A DNA stretch of 64,000 bases from Apostichopus japonicus. Its lineage: Eukaryota; Echinodermata; Holothuroidea; Aspidochirotida; Stichopodidae. Position numbers and translations under genes: made by a program. Under the pieces are notes generated by a model. It was given only the letters and a program-made list of their open reading frames with translations. It was not told the DNA's origin and searched no databases. Shown one piece after another: positions 1-12,305 of the stretch. Position 1 is the stretch's first letter. Every line of letters starts with the position of its first letter. Where the stretch lies: positions 8,796,001 to 8,860,000 of the forward strand of contig NC_092579.1 in assembly GCF_037975245.1 (NCBI RefSeq), read 5' to 3'.

Positions 1-716
1 TACTTAGAGTGATAAATATTCCCAGGGTCCAAGCTCCCTCGCTCTTTTTCTCTCTCTCTCGTTATAATTTAAATTCCAAGGTATTGGCAACTTGCCAAAT
101 CCTTAACGTTGATCGTTGAGGTGATTTCTTAAGCATGTCAGCAAGTTTAGAACAAAACATGAATGTGTCACAACAGGGTATTATGTGTCATCATTGTCAA
201 ATACTTCATATTGTAATCAATTGAATGCATTTGAAAAGGTTTTATTGACAACAATATTACCGAGTTACTTCTTTTTATGATTTTTTATTTTCACTACAAT
301 TGTACACAGCGACCCAGAGATTGTTCATTGTTTCATCATATATTGTTTTCTGTTTCTACAGTGCTTTTCAAAGGCATTTAGGAGCCGATTTACTACATCG
401 AATATGATTTATGAGGATCACAACTTTTGAAAGTCTACTGAAGTACATAGAGTACAATTGAGATCAACAATCTCTCATGAATAGTAAGATAGAAAATTGC
501 AGTAATATATAAATTCATCTATATATAGAATAATAACAAAGGTATCGCACTCTAATTCCCAGGCAGTGTTAAGCAAATCGCCTCTCATCAATAATACTGT
601 CGAAAGTGATAATTAAATAGAATAATCCAGTTCATAGTCAATTAAATAACTGCTTTATATGACTGCCAATAATTAGTTGACATGACTGAAGCATTATTCA
701 GGCGAGTCTAACTCTT
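1..716. other. Upstream region of the first LRR gene
   Basis: No coding signal is visible. A short CT-rich stretch lies near 40-60. A good-looking splice acceptor (pyrimidine tract ending in CTACAG at about 356-361) could mark the start of a 5' untranslated exon for the LRR gene, but nothing else supports it. Confidence 0.3.
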
Positions 717-764
717 TTGACAAATCCCAAGGTAATGTTGACAAATTCACAAACAGCGATGAAG

Positions 765-2159
765 ATGGAACTATCTCGAATATTCCGCTTATCTTTCTAT
801 TGCTTTCTTGTTTCTTTGTTAAGTTGCTTAACAATTTTCTGTTCAGGAGTTCTGATAACCTACTGTAAATGTAACGGGACTTCCATTGCATGTAATAACT
901 TACACTTGACCAATATCTCAAATAATTCATTAGACGAGAATTGCCGGGATATTATTTCTGGAAAATCTATCCTCACACTAATTCTAAGTCATAATGAGTT
1001 CTCTTCCTTTCTGGATCTTAATCTCGCTACGACCGTATCCACTGTTGATATTAGTTTTAACAATATTATCAATCTTGCATTGCCGCATCCTTCTAAGGAA
1101 CTTTGTGGAGGACTGGAATCCCTTAATTTCAGTTTCAACCAAATAACGTCCATAACGGAAGATTCTTTTCGAGGAATGGTGAAACTTGCAACCCTGGATT
1201 TGAGTAATAATTACATTTCTGTGTTATCCTCTAAGCCATTGTCTAGTCTTTTGAAATTGGAGTACTTAAACTTGAGTTTTAACATTATTTCAAGACTAAG
1301 CCTGCAAGTACCCCAGCTCTTAAAGGAGATCAATCTGAACGCAAACTGTCTGAACACTATAACAATTGAGACTAACTTCCTCAAATTTATTGATCTCTCT
1401 TGCAATCTGTTTACCAGCGTTCCTATTCTGAACTGCACCCATAAGTCGAATGTGTTTATTAGAGGTAACCAATTTGATTGCAGCGATGAATTCCTTATCC
1501 GAAACCAGAATCGGAAAACATGCAATTATACCTGTATTCCTGAGATTCAGTGTAAGATGAGCTGCAATGAAAACAAAACCATAATCAGTAATGGTAAGTG
1601 GAAGACAACGAGCTCAGAGAATTCACGAAACGACCAAGGTTATAGTACTCACATTAATGATAATTGGATGAGTACTCTTGTATTATATGCCACAACAACA
1701 ACAACAGCTACTTCACGCAGCTTTGAAATTGGTGGTAACAATACTAGCACAATTCTAGGTACATCGTTTTGGTGTGTTGTCGCTGTTTCTGGAGCTACTT
1801 TCATATTACTTTTTCTAACTTTATATAAGTGGTATTTAACGAAGAAAGAATTTCTTCGTTACTCTCGCCAAGACGAAGTGTATGGACTTCCTGCTATGAG
1901 TCACAGATGTCCAAGGACCAGTCCTGAATTAATCGCAATGCAAAGCTTCCAGGATGCTCACGAATCACAACCATCCGTTACAGGTTTAGGGGAATTGGCA
2001 TTTAACGAAATCAACCTCGGTAGAGTAAACACACGCATCATGGCAACCACTGTAAACGAAAATGATATTATGAAACATTCTGTTGGAGCTTCCAGGGTTG
2101 TGGTATTGAGACCAAAGCGATCTTTGACTCGAACACGTACTGTCTGGAGTTGGATCTAA
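765..2159 (+). CDS. Small LRR type-I transmembrane protein (LRR-1)
   Basis: Single-exon gene, 464 codons from the ATG at 765. The frame is open from an earlier ATG at 717, but 765 has the better context (AAGATGG), is followed at once by a signal-peptide-like hydrophobic stretch (residues about 9-32), and aligns with the start of its neighbour. A cysteine-rich N-cap (CKCNG) comes next, then about six leucine-rich repeats (for example LESLNFSFNQITSI and LATLDLSNNYISVL), then a C-terminal cysteine cap (NQFDCSDE and CNYTC). A membrane helix lies near residues 332-356. The cytoplasmic tail of about 108 residues contains RYSRQDEVYG and ends WSWI. It is probably a cell-surface receptor or adhesion protein; the ligand is unknown. 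The tail has no kinase or TIR domain. A paralogue with the same layout lies 1.1 kb downstream. Confidence 0.85.
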   Translation: MELSRIFRLSFYCFLVSLLSCLTIFCSGVLITYCKCNGTSIACNNLHLTNISNNSLDENCRDIISGKSILTLILSHNEFSSFLDLNLATTVSTVDISFNNIINLALPHPSKELCGGLESLNFSFNQITSITEDSFRGMVKLATLDLSNNYISVLSSKPLSSLLKLEYLNLSFNIISRLSLQVPQLLKEINLNANCLNTITIETNFLKFIDLSCNLFTSVPILNCTHKSNVFIRGNQFDCSDEFLIRNQNRKTCNYTCIPEIQCKMSCNENKTIISNGKWKTTSSENSRNDQGYSTHINDNWMSTLVLYATTTTTATSRSFEIGGNNTSTILGTSFWCVVAVSGATFILLFLTLYKWYLTKKEFLRYSRQDEVYGLPAMSHRCPRTSPELIAMQSFQDAHESQPSVTGLGELAFNEINLGRVNTRIMATTVNENDIMKHSVGASRVVVLRPKRSLTRTRTVWSWI

Positions 2160-2681
2160 CGTGGTTCCAATTACATTTGAAATAAGTGATGTAGAAAATT
2201 ACTACATTCTACATACAAAAGTTACAGTAGGCTTCGTGTGAATTTAGAATGTAGGGCCTACATGCAGGACTGCGCAGTGACATAAACGTTTGTAAAGTAT
2301 ATGATAATGAGTACGTACGCAACCGTAGAACCGTGACCAACATTTTGGCTCTAGACAATTGTGTGATTGCAAATTATTTTGTTAATTGGTGAATCAATAA
2401 CTCAATGAAATGCATCATTAGAATGTCGTACGCCACCGGCATTGATTTTATTTTTCGCTCACGCAAATATAGAGTTTAAACGCTTTCGCTAGCTGCTTTG
2501 ATTGTTCGGCTAAGGGAAATGATGATCAGTTAGTGATGTTGGCTTTTCTTTCTGGACATTTGGTGAAGAACATGCTTTTCTTTTGTTAGATGTATTAGTA
2601 GTTTTATGTTTTGTTGTTCTTATTGTTCGTATTATCTTACATTTTTGTACCTGCAAACATGTATTTTCCCTTGTTGGATAC

Positions 2682-2687
2682 AATAAA
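2682..2687 (+). terminator. Candidate polyadenylation signal of LRR-1
   Basis: AATAAA about 520 bases after the LRR-1 stop codon and the first clear hexamer on this strand downstream of it. No transcript evidence is available. Confidence 0.4.
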
Positions 2688-3004
2688 GTTACCAAACCAT
2701 ACCACTCGATTAGCTATAAATAAGCATGAAGAAGGCAACTAAGTGCATATTTAAAGTATAGGCCTATTGTTCATCATGGAACCCTTTATGAAAAGCACTT
2801 GCACAATGAAAACGAAAATGAAAGCAGCTCTTTTGCAAATAAACGAGCTTTGCCAAGTGAACAAAGATAAACGCAATAGCCAGTAAACATAACATAATGA
2901 CCGTATGTTATTTTCTAATTACGACACGACTCGCTGAGGGAATTGTATAATGAGCTCGTCGTTTGTTTGAATCTTTGGTCTGTGGCTTTAACCTCTTACC
3001 AATT

Positions 3005-3110
3005 TAATGTAATTGTTATCTGATGCAGTTATCTGAATATGACCGACTTTTTGAACGCAACGTTAATTGAAGAATGTTGGAAACATATCGAAAGCGTATA
3101 TTTCCCTCGT
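3005..3110 (+). pseudogene. Broken LRR N-cap fragment
   Basis: About 100 bases closely resemble the N-terminal cap of the following LRR gene (positions about 3352-3450). Both share TGATGCAGT/CGATGCAGT, TTGAACGCA/TCGAACGCA and an identical GGAAACATATCGAAAGC. In the matching frame it reads C-S-Y-L-N-M-T-D-F-L-N-A-T-L, with a TGA stop just before. There is no signal peptide or repeat region around it, so it is a truncated duplicate. Confidence 0.75.
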
Positions 3111-3254
3111 CATTACAGTCAGTCTTTGCCATAACAAGAGCTAGAAGAAGTGAAACGCTTATAACATTAGGGGCAACCATCATGTTAGCATGAAAATATT
3201 ATTCGAATCAGCTCATTAATGAGTTATACGGATATCTGGCATTTTGAATTCAAA

Positions 3255-4568
3255 ATGGAAAACTTGCGGAATGCTTTAATCTACCTTAATTTTATGTTAT
3301 TAGCCGTTTCACTAAACATTTCGTATGTGGATTCTGAAATTTATTGTCAGTGTAATGTGAGTGTTATCCGATGCAGTAATCTGACCAGCTTTTCGAACGC
3401 ATCGTTACAGGAAGACTGTTGGAAACATATCGAAAGCGGAGATTTCCTGAGTCTTTATTTACGTCAAAATGAAATATCTTCCTTTCCTGATTTGAATCTT
3501 CAAATTGATGTAAAGTTTTTAGATTTAAGCTTGAACAAAATTAAAGATCTTAGAAATCATTTAGTGGAAGAGAATCGAGAATTACAATACCTTAACTTAA
3601 GCTTCAATAAAATTACTGAAATACAAGATGACGCATTTCTTGGAATGACGAAACTAACTGACCTGGATCTTTCTAATAACAATATTTCTAACATATCGAG
3701 AGAGGCTTTCTCCAATATTATTAAGTTGGAGTCCTTAAACTTGAGTTATAATCATATATCAATATTTGAAGCGACATCACCTCCTTTATTGCGACTTCTA
3801 AATCTGAGCAGAAACTTCCTACAATATATAGCAAATGACAATATCAGCTTACAAGCTTTGGATCTTACCTGTCACAAGTTGAAAAATATTTCTTCCTTAA
3901 ACTGCATTAAGAAAACAAAAGTTTACGTAGGAGGTAATCCGTTTGATTGTAGCAAGGAATATCATGGCTCCAGTCCGAAGCAAACTCAATGCGACTATAC
4001 ATGTGATCCTGATATTGAATGTATAAAAGAAGGTACATCAGAATTGATTGGTACTAGTACAGTTCAGACAACGTATTTGCTAGACTCTGTGACAACCACA
4101 TACATGACAAGAGATGTTTCCACCATACCAACAGATCAGATGCCAGTTCACGACGATTCGTTGGTGTGGTATATCTTGGGTATTTCGGGGATAATTATGG
4201 CAATCCTTGTAGCCACCCTCTTTGCTACTTTATATCAGTGGTACTCAACAAAGAAAAACTTTCGCCGCTATGCTCGCCAAGATGAAGTATATGGAAGACA
4301 TGTTGAGTGTGACACAAGTCAAACCACGCGTGTTGAATTGGTCACAGTGCAGAAGTTCAAAGAAGATCTCTCGCAACAAACGTATTCTCGAAGGACTGAG
4401 GCAGTCAAGAGCAACGAAGCCAGTACGTCAAGCCCACCTTTGAGTACAGACACAAATACTGGCAAGGAACATCATGTCAACAACGACCAGGTTCCTGGGC
4501 CGTTAACGGCTGTGTTGAGATCAAACACCTATAAGAATCGATCACGCAATGCTTGGAGTTGGATATAA
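3255..4568 (+). CDS. Small LRR type-I transmembrane protein (LRR-2)
   Basis: Single-exon gene of 437 codons. The frame is open from 3219, but the ATG at 3255 (context AAAATGG) starts the signal peptide MENLRNALIYLNFMLLAVSL. Order: N-terminal cysteine cap (YCQCNVSVIRC), about six LRRs (for example LQYLNLSFNKITEI and LTDLDLSNNNISNI), C-cap (NPFDCSKE, CDYTC, DIEC), a Thr-rich stalk, a membrane helix near residues 303-327, and a cytoplasmic tail. The tail repeats the LRR-1 features: RYARQDEVYG after the membrane and a final WSWI. Several N-glycosylation sequons lie in the ectodomain. The paralogy with LRR-1 is obvious over the whole length. Role inferred: surface recognition or adhesion; signalling partner unknown. 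Confidence 0.86.
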   Translation: MENLRNALIYLNFMLLAVSLNISYVDSEIYCQCNVSVIRCSNLTSFSNASLQEDCWKHIESGDFLSLYLRQNEISSFPDLNLQIDVKFLDLSLNKIKDLRNHLVEENRELQYLNLSFNKITEIQDDAFLGMTKLTDLDLSNNNISNISREAFSNIIKLESLNLSYNHISIFEATSPPLLRLLNLSRNFLQYIANDNISLQALDLTCHKLKNISSLNCIKKTKVYVGGNPFDCSKEYHGSSPKQTQCDYTCDPDIECIKEGTSELIGTSTVQTTYLLDSVTTTYMTRDVSTIPTDQMPVHDDSLVWYILGISGIIMAILVATLFATLYQWYSTKKNFRRYARQDEVYGRHVECDTSQTTRVELVTVQKFKEDLSQQTYSRRTEAVKSNEASTSSPPLSTDTNTGKEHHVNNDQVPGPLTAVLRSNTYKNRSRNAWSWI

Positions 4569-4879
4569 TTGTCACATTAAGCTCTCCGTTTAACATTTGA
4601 TTATATCCTTTTCTATTGCGGTGACACTCATATTTGAAAGAAATATCTCGTGAATGTATTAAACTTGATACGTTATTCCTCATGTTAAACAGTACACATG
4701 ATAGGGGTACTTTGACTCGAAGGGAGAAGTCATTATAGTAGTATATGTTTTGTATTATGCTTTAACCCACTGAGATTTGCTTATTATCAGCTGCAAAGCA
4801 ATTTAGACTTATATGAAGAGAAACAATTATTTTACTTTGGCTTTGAACTGTACCACTGTCGTTTACAAATTGTCATCAA

Positions 4880-4885
4880 AATAAA
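4880..4885 (+). terminator. Candidate polyadenylation signal of LRR-2
   Basis: AATAAA 312 bases after the LRR-2 stop, within a T- and A-rich stretch. Confidence 0.5.
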
Positions 4886-7479
4886 GTTCTGTCGAACGCC
4901 AAAGTTTAAGAGAAAGCTAGCGTAGTTTATTTTCCCTTGGCAGGGCGTTAGAAGTGTATATGGACCAATTGTGATTTTTTTTTTGGTAGATCAACTAAGA
5001 GCAATCTTGATATAGAGAATCAAATGTAGCATTTGTTGATATGTATCATGTAATGGGTGATAGTTTTTCGAATGCACCTGGCAACATTTGACTCAACGAC
5101 GGATATCAGTTAAAGTGAAATTTTTTTTTTTTAAATAAATTTAAATTACTATCGCTACACAAGAATAAATGTCAGTGAACCTTCCAAGGAATGTTTAACT
5201 ACATGTAGTTCACGGAATATTTAAAGACCTAGCTATGTAAATGTGTCTTTATGATATGTATAACTGTATCTGTATGATATGTGAAACTGTATATGTAGAT
5301 ATGTATATCTAAAAGGAAGCAATGATTTTGTGAACATAAATCAGCAGATTTGATTTCTTACGCCGGATGCATGCGCGGTGTATCGATTGTTGAAAGGTAA
5401 CTTTAACATTGAAAGTAAACTTCCTCTACGAAATTTAGTTTTAGTTTCACTCCAACTAAGCTTCAATAAATATTTACAAATAATTAAGATAAATCTACCT
5501 ATAAATGTCGGTAATCTATTTAAAGGTTTATTCTACTATCCTTAATACTGTTTATTTTGTGATGTTAACTTGTTCCACTCAGTGGCATATCCATGATTAA
5601 CAAAAATTAAAAAGAGAAACAACAAAGTCCTCCAGAGTTAATTATTATGTTACGTTATATGATGTTAGGTATTCTACTATAACGTTGATAGAGTGAAACA
5701 ATCATAAGCACGGAATGATGGGTGAATATAGCTTTCGTCAACTCTCGCAGAAAGGAGGAAATCAAGGTGTCTCGTGAACACTAAAACAGCTTTAAATGTA
5801 ATTTGAAAGTGATCTGATGTTTTCGTATACTTAAAAAAGTTGAAAGACACTTTCTAATGGGTTGCAGTGCATTCCATTCTAACACACTCCCCCTTTCCTC
5901 TGTCGCGTCTCTAATTTAATATGTTCAATAAGGGACATGCCTGGTACACGACTGACTAACATTGCTGCTACATGTGTGCCTATAATTGCATTTTACATTG
6001 CCAAAGACTTTTTTTGGTATTAATGTCATCAATAGAACCCTTTCTATTATTGCTTCGAAGCAATTTTCCAACAATCTATTGACAATACATTCATAATTGA
6101 TATTCCATGACTGTTAGTTTTCATGCAATTTGGGTAGTCTAAAAATGGCAGTTTACAACACCAAAACTCTCCAAATTGCCTCCGAAACTCTTTTATCTTC
6201 AGAGTTAGGGGCTCAGATGGTCCATAGTATGAGGTCATATTTTGAAAGACAAACAAAGTTTTGTTTAGCCACATAGTAGGCCTAGCAAATAGGCATTGTG
6301 GAGAATGAATTGCACAGTTTTCATGTTATACAAGTACTTTAATGTTCTATCTCTCTTTGTTCTTCACAGTCTGAAGTAATAATTACTATTATTTTTAAAC
6401 AGTATACTAATGTACTAACAAATTCGACATAAATTGTTATAGACACTAAAATGAGAATTTTCTGCTTTGAGTAATAACTGTTTGTGTGTTTTGCTTTGTC
6501 TGCGATTATTTTCCTTCTACATTCAATATTTATTTTCTTTCTGTAACCCAGCTTGTTACTGTCGCAACTTCAAATGTTGAAAACAAGTTCATAGCCACAC
6601 TGAAGTGTCGAAATAGCTGTCAGAGGATTTTAAAGGGTATTGTATATCTCATCGTTGCACTAAATTCCTGCTGAAAACTAATACGATCTGTTAGTGAAAC
6701 AAATCGGTTTATTTATTGATACTCCCAGATGATAATTTGAATGCCAGTTTGAGTTCGGTTGCCATGATATCTACGACAATGTGTAGGAACTTTCTTAAAT
6801 TTGGAAGAGGGGGAGGGGGTTGGTGGCGGAAATTCTGCAAATTAGATGGAAGGAATAAAGAACATTTCCCAACCGGAGCTCCCAAGGAATGAACTTGACG
6901 TCGAGTGGGGGTGTCCCCGGGAAATGTTCAATTCCTTAAGATGCGATTTCCTGACACATGAGAGCCAGAAATGATACACATTAGTTTGTCTTGGGTGAGG
7001 GGAGGAGCCCCCCCCCCAAAAAAAAAAAAAATTGTTAAAATTCAATACCATTAGATGCGATTTCCTGGAACCTGACACCCAGCGATAGTAAACAATTTCC
7101 CCCTATGCCCTCCTTAGCCCCATCACTGCGCATAGATATGATACCCTTATATGAGTTGCTATAAATTATCTCTTCAGTCTGCAACTTCTCTTCTCTTACA
7201 ATGTTTAACATAACGCTCATGGAGTAATTTCTAAAAACCATGTGAGCTATCACTACATACCGACTTGAAGACCAATTATTCGTCCTATTATTAACACAAA
7301 TGGCAAAAACGGTAATGATTCTGCTCTAACCAGTGAGGCATTCATGTGACACAAATATCCTTCCAAAGTGATCTACACACAGCAAGGAGTCTAAGCTTTG
7401 CTTACTTCCGAGATAAAATTTAAGTTTGTCTCAAATCCTTGGATCTACTGAATTCTTTTGCGCAACAATGACTGGAGAC
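4886..7479. other. Intergenic, no gene recognised
   Basis: Only short chance frames are present. A G-rich patch near 6800-7060 contains two copies of a short motif (GATGCGATTTCCTG), probably old repeat material. Confidence 0.4.
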
Positions 7480-8600
7480 AACAAAGGAAGCAATAGCAAA
7501 TGACCTGCGGTAGCTACAATACAAAGCAAGCAGTCAATAGCCGAAGTCGCGTTCATGGTTACAGCTGATCTCTTCGAGAGTTAAAGGCACTAATACAACT
7601 GTGTGTGACCAAAGCTATTGAACGCAAATTTAGCAGCCCCTTAGAGCAAATAGATGAGCATGAATGAAGACTATTTGCAGTCGAAAATAAACTAGACCAT
7701 AAAATAAGCGACTACAAGAAACTGGCATAAAAATTCAATTCAACAACTTAGAAAAAGCCCCACTATCACAAAATGCTGCACTCAACAATACTGAACAAAA
7801 CTCCCGCAGAAACAGCGTACGGATTACCGGAATCAACCAAGTTGAAGGTGAAGACACAAATCAAATTGTAAAGAAACTGGCAGCAGAAGAGCTATCTGTA
7901 ACCATTACCGACCCAGACATAGACAGATCTCACCGAGTAGGAACGACAAAGACCCTGGGCAAATAGAGCAATTCTTGTCAAATTCACATCCTACCGAATG
8001 AAATCCGTAACGCGAGCAAGCCAGCTTTTAATAACTTTTATACTTGCAATTCAAGCTATCACTCCTATAACACTCTTTCGATGAATATTTTACATCATCC
8101 TTACTCTAGAACTAGTCTCAATCATTCTCAAATTCGTAGCACAGGTGTATCCTTTTGGAATTCTCTTATTCATGTCAATTTTTCAAACACTCAATACACT
8201 AAGCAAAACCTAAAGAATACCTACTGCAGAGCAATCCATCTAAGTTATACTTCCTGTTTTTTCTTATATTTTTATATATTTTCCCCCCATAAGATATAGA
8301 TTTTGTTGGTTATCTTTTGTGATGGTGGGGGTTAGGTGGGTGTTGTACATTGTAATTTCTGTGTTACAAAGGGACCATACGATAAAAGTATCCAGTTATT
8401 TCTGGTTCCTCTACTTCCATCTCACATATATTATTCCCATACTCTGTATTTACTGTTTACTGCATTTGATACCATCTATATTCATCATAAATTGTTCAAA
8501 CTTTTAAGAATGGAATATAGCACATACACTTGATTGATGTATGCAACTATGTGTACTAGCCTATGTGTCTATATGTAAATAAACGACTCGGACTTGAATT
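7480..8600 (+). mobile_element. Decayed LINE: ORF1-like piece joined to ORF2 C-terminus
   Basis: Around 7780-8010 a broken frame reads NSRRNSVRITGINQVEGEDT, then DPDIDRSHRVG, then RAILVKFTSYRMKSV. This is the pattern of LINE ORF1 proteins with an RRM-like core. It joins abruptly near 8030 to a fragment (8081-8235) reading RTSLNHSQIRSTGVSFWNSL, typical of the C-terminus of a LINE reverse transcriptase. The middle is deleted and stops interrupt the frames. AATAAA-containing sequence near 8577-8583 is probably the element's 3' end. The family is not assigned. Confidence 0.7.
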
Positions 8601-11600
8601 AGATGACTACTCTTAAATTTACAGTTAATGAGAGACATATGCATGATTGTTTTTTTCGTGAATTACATTATTTAAGTAAGTTAATTAATTAAGAAAACAA
8701 GGCTTATCAAATTGAACTATATATAATGCTATCGTTGTTACCGATGTCTTCCTTTTTATCCTTGTTCTTACTTTTTTGAAGGAAAACGATGCATCGATGC
8801 TAATGTGGATGAGGGCTCACTTCACCATTGATCAAAAAACGTGACGTCGAGCTGTTGCACCATTCCTGTACAAAACGGAGGAATGTCTCTTCTTCCCCTG
8901 CATATATTCCTTTCTTAGGTCTAGTGACGGAACAAATCTTCCTGTTGCTTATGATGAGCAAAGAATTCCTTTGTTTGGTAAATCCAGAAATTGCATTCGC
9001 TTTACCAAGTACTTAATGTTAAGAACTGTAGGCCACTCAGAATGGATGTCTCGACAGAATAAGATTCCGACTGCGCAGCATGAAGCCAAAATATGGTACG
9101 GATTAAGCATAGCAAAAGCCAGAATGTATTGACTAATCTGAGGCTGTACTCTGAATGACCCCACATTTCCGCCATAGTAATCCAAAACTCGTAGATGTTT
9201 GCAACAAGGTAGAGGACCACACTCGTCAGTGAAAGGAAGCTACTCCCACAGTGATTCTATAATTTAGCACCTTGAAGGTAGACATTCAACAGAATAACGA
9301 AACTGATATTTGGATAATAAAAACCGAATCAACAACAATAACAACAACAACATAACCATGTAGCTGAACGAATATACACTTGTATTACTTATAGGTAAAT
9401 ATATTATGTGTTACAGTTTAAGTAATTAAATCAATCAAAATGTATAATAGAAAACAATTGGAAGTTTTAGAGGGACGCGGTTGTTGAACTCGGCTAGAAT
9501 TATGGGATATTTTACTTTGTTTGAATAATATAATATGTAAATCGATTCCCGATTTTTGCGAGAATCATTAATTTTTTCAGCTTAAGTTATGACTGTGTGA
9601 TCGTTAATCCCATTGGTCGTTGCAGATATGAATATCAAATACATAACCAACTCACATCTATCATTCGGTGTATAATTTGTGGATCTTAAATCCTTCAACA
9701 AAAAAAAGGCTTCATATGGACTAACTATGATGCTGGCGACTGAAATAAATAGTGCAATAGTCACAATGATGTTACGGTGGTTTCCATTACCTCAAATTGG
9801 TAACAAAACAGTACAATAATTGGCATATTTGAAAATAATGATATCACTCCCCTATACCTTCCTCACTATATATTCTCAACTGTACTGTTGAGGTTGTCCA
9901 TTTTAATGCCACCAAAGTGAACTGCAGACGTCACATTCATTTCATTTGTATGCAAGAGGACAAAGGGGGTTCACTTTCTTCGTGAAGATTCTTTCTTCTT
10001 GGAACGTTTATGGTCTCGATTTAAGGTAAACATATCAGGACGAATAGCTGCAACACTACGACGTGGTTTGTCGAGTTGAACACGTTTGGCTTAGTTTTGA
10101 ATTCCCGATTACTACATTTGAAGCACTTTCGTGTGGTTACTATGTCTTTGCAATTGAACAGACATAATATCTTCAGAATCAACCAGAGACTAGCGGCAAT
10201 AATGTGACTGTAACATTTGATTTGTAGGATATTAATCCTTCGCATGCAGTTATTTCGTAGTAAATTTTTGCAACCGATTACAATTTCTCATATTACCAAC
10301 AACACAGAATGTGTTGAAACATGAAAGATTAAGGTGCGCAGTATTATGCTTATAATTTCGCAAGAGGCACTTTGCTAAGAGCATGCGACCACTATTGACG
10401 TGAAAACAAAACTTTCGTTCAAGTTTCAGACTGTTTTTGGCTGGAAGATTTTGGAAGAAGAGTTTGGTTGAAAACAGAAACAAGCATATTCTTTCAACTG
10501 GTTGACTTACTTAACAATTTTGATCGTGAAACCCGAAAAACGACACCTCTTAAACGTCTAGTATAAACAAGAGAATATACTTTAATAATCCTGTAAGAAC
10601 AATTTAGGGATATTTAGTCATATCCCTGACAATCAGCGAAAATGGAGATAACGGTTGACTCAACCATTTGCAGATGTATGACTGCAAGGACTTTCTAAAA
10701 CCATAACAGTACCGGATTTAGATATCTCAATGACATATTAAATACAAAATACATGGAATCCGGGAGTTAACCTTTGCTTATAAGGGAAATCCGCTTGTCT
10801 TCATCAACATTGATGGCCTGCTTGTACAATCTGGAAAATGAAGAGAGACTATGCCATTACCAACGGTGGGGAAGGGGTTGGGTGGGGGTGGGCTCGGAGA
10901 TAAAGTTATTTTTATGTATGTCCTATATCTATGTTTCGCTTACCAGATCAGACCATGAAAAACACTTCAGAACAGTACAAGCAGTACAATAATAACAATG
11001 ATACAGTGACAGTATATATTTACTGTAAGTATCGTTCGTATTACCGTAAAGTTTCAATGTCTACATTACATAATTACATAATTATTTACAAGATCCCGTT
11101 TACCATACGCTTCTGCACATATACTGAAGGAGCCAATCCAGAAGTTAAGGTCATTGCTTCAATATACTTAACATACAATGACGTTTTCAACAGAGAATTC
11201 GTACTGTGATAACGATTGATCGGAAACAGACGTAGAGCTGGTCTGCCAGGGGAAATTGTAAAGCTAACTATTTCCGACCATAAATGTGGCCTTTTCTTGC
11301 TAATCTGAGAAGTACAGAGACTAACAGTTAGTAACAGTGACTGTTTAGCTATAGTATAGCATCGTAGTGCATGTCAGAGTAGCATATCTTCAATGACGTA
11401 TAAAAAGGTAAGACTATAAGTTGTCAAGTGTTTTATCTTATTTTTCTCTTTTTATCTGTTTAATTCTGAGTATTATATATATACATTGTATAAGTCAGTA
11501 ATCTGAGTCACTTAATTCACTTATAATGACGATTGAAAGTACTTTTAAACTGAATATGTGTTATACTTTGTAAATAATATGGTAATATTCTCCAGTTGAT

Positions 11601-12058
11601 AGTGACAGTTGTATAGGCCTATTATGTTTCCTTTATTCCGTTATTCTTACCAGATTTTGATGAATTCATGTTTACATTTTGGTGCAGTTTATTACATCGA
11701 TATGATTAATTATACCGGCCTTGGTAGATATTTCTAATCGTCAACAACAAAACCCTACCAATAACATAAAACGCATTATTATATTTAGTAGCATTTGTAT
11801 TTGGATACTCACATACTGATCGCCTTTAGGGAAACGTGTTATCGGCCTTAAAAGTATTGTTTAATAATCATTCAATTAGTACTCTATTTACATTAGTTTT
11901 GAATCAACATTGTTTGTTGTTGGTAATGATTATAGCTTCAACGACATTTTAAAGGGGGAAAACGATTGCACGCCGTTGAATGAGATAAACGTTAATGAAC
12001 CTTATTTAAGAGTTTCAAGAAGAAGGTACCTTTAGCCTATGGAAAGTTATGATATTGG
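8601..12058. other. Intergenic, no gene recognised
   Basis: No exon chain or recognisable protein was seen on either strand. Short ORFs here have no domain character. A CAA-rich microsatellite-like stretch lies near 9328-9352. Confidence 0.4.
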
Positions 12059-12060
12059 TA

Positions 12061-12305
12061 CACTGTAACAACACTTGGGTCATTTTTTTGACCCAAATTT
12101 GACCCAGCAACTTAGTGGAATCTCCACCAGCCCAGCTTTGGGTCAATTTGACTAAGGATCTGAGTCATTTGACGTCTGACCCAGAACTGGGTTATTTTGA
12201 CCCATATGCTACTTGGACCCAGCTTTTGACCCAGTGGTCAGTGGGATCTCCACCAGCCCAGCAGATTGGGTCAAACAAATTGACCACATAAATGGGTCAA
12301 AAGTG
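12061..12305. repeat. Left terminal motif array of element 1
   Basis: TGGGTCA and TGACCCA alternate with variable spacing. Two partial direct repeats of about 115 bases share TCTCCACCAGCCCAGC. Confidence 0.8.
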
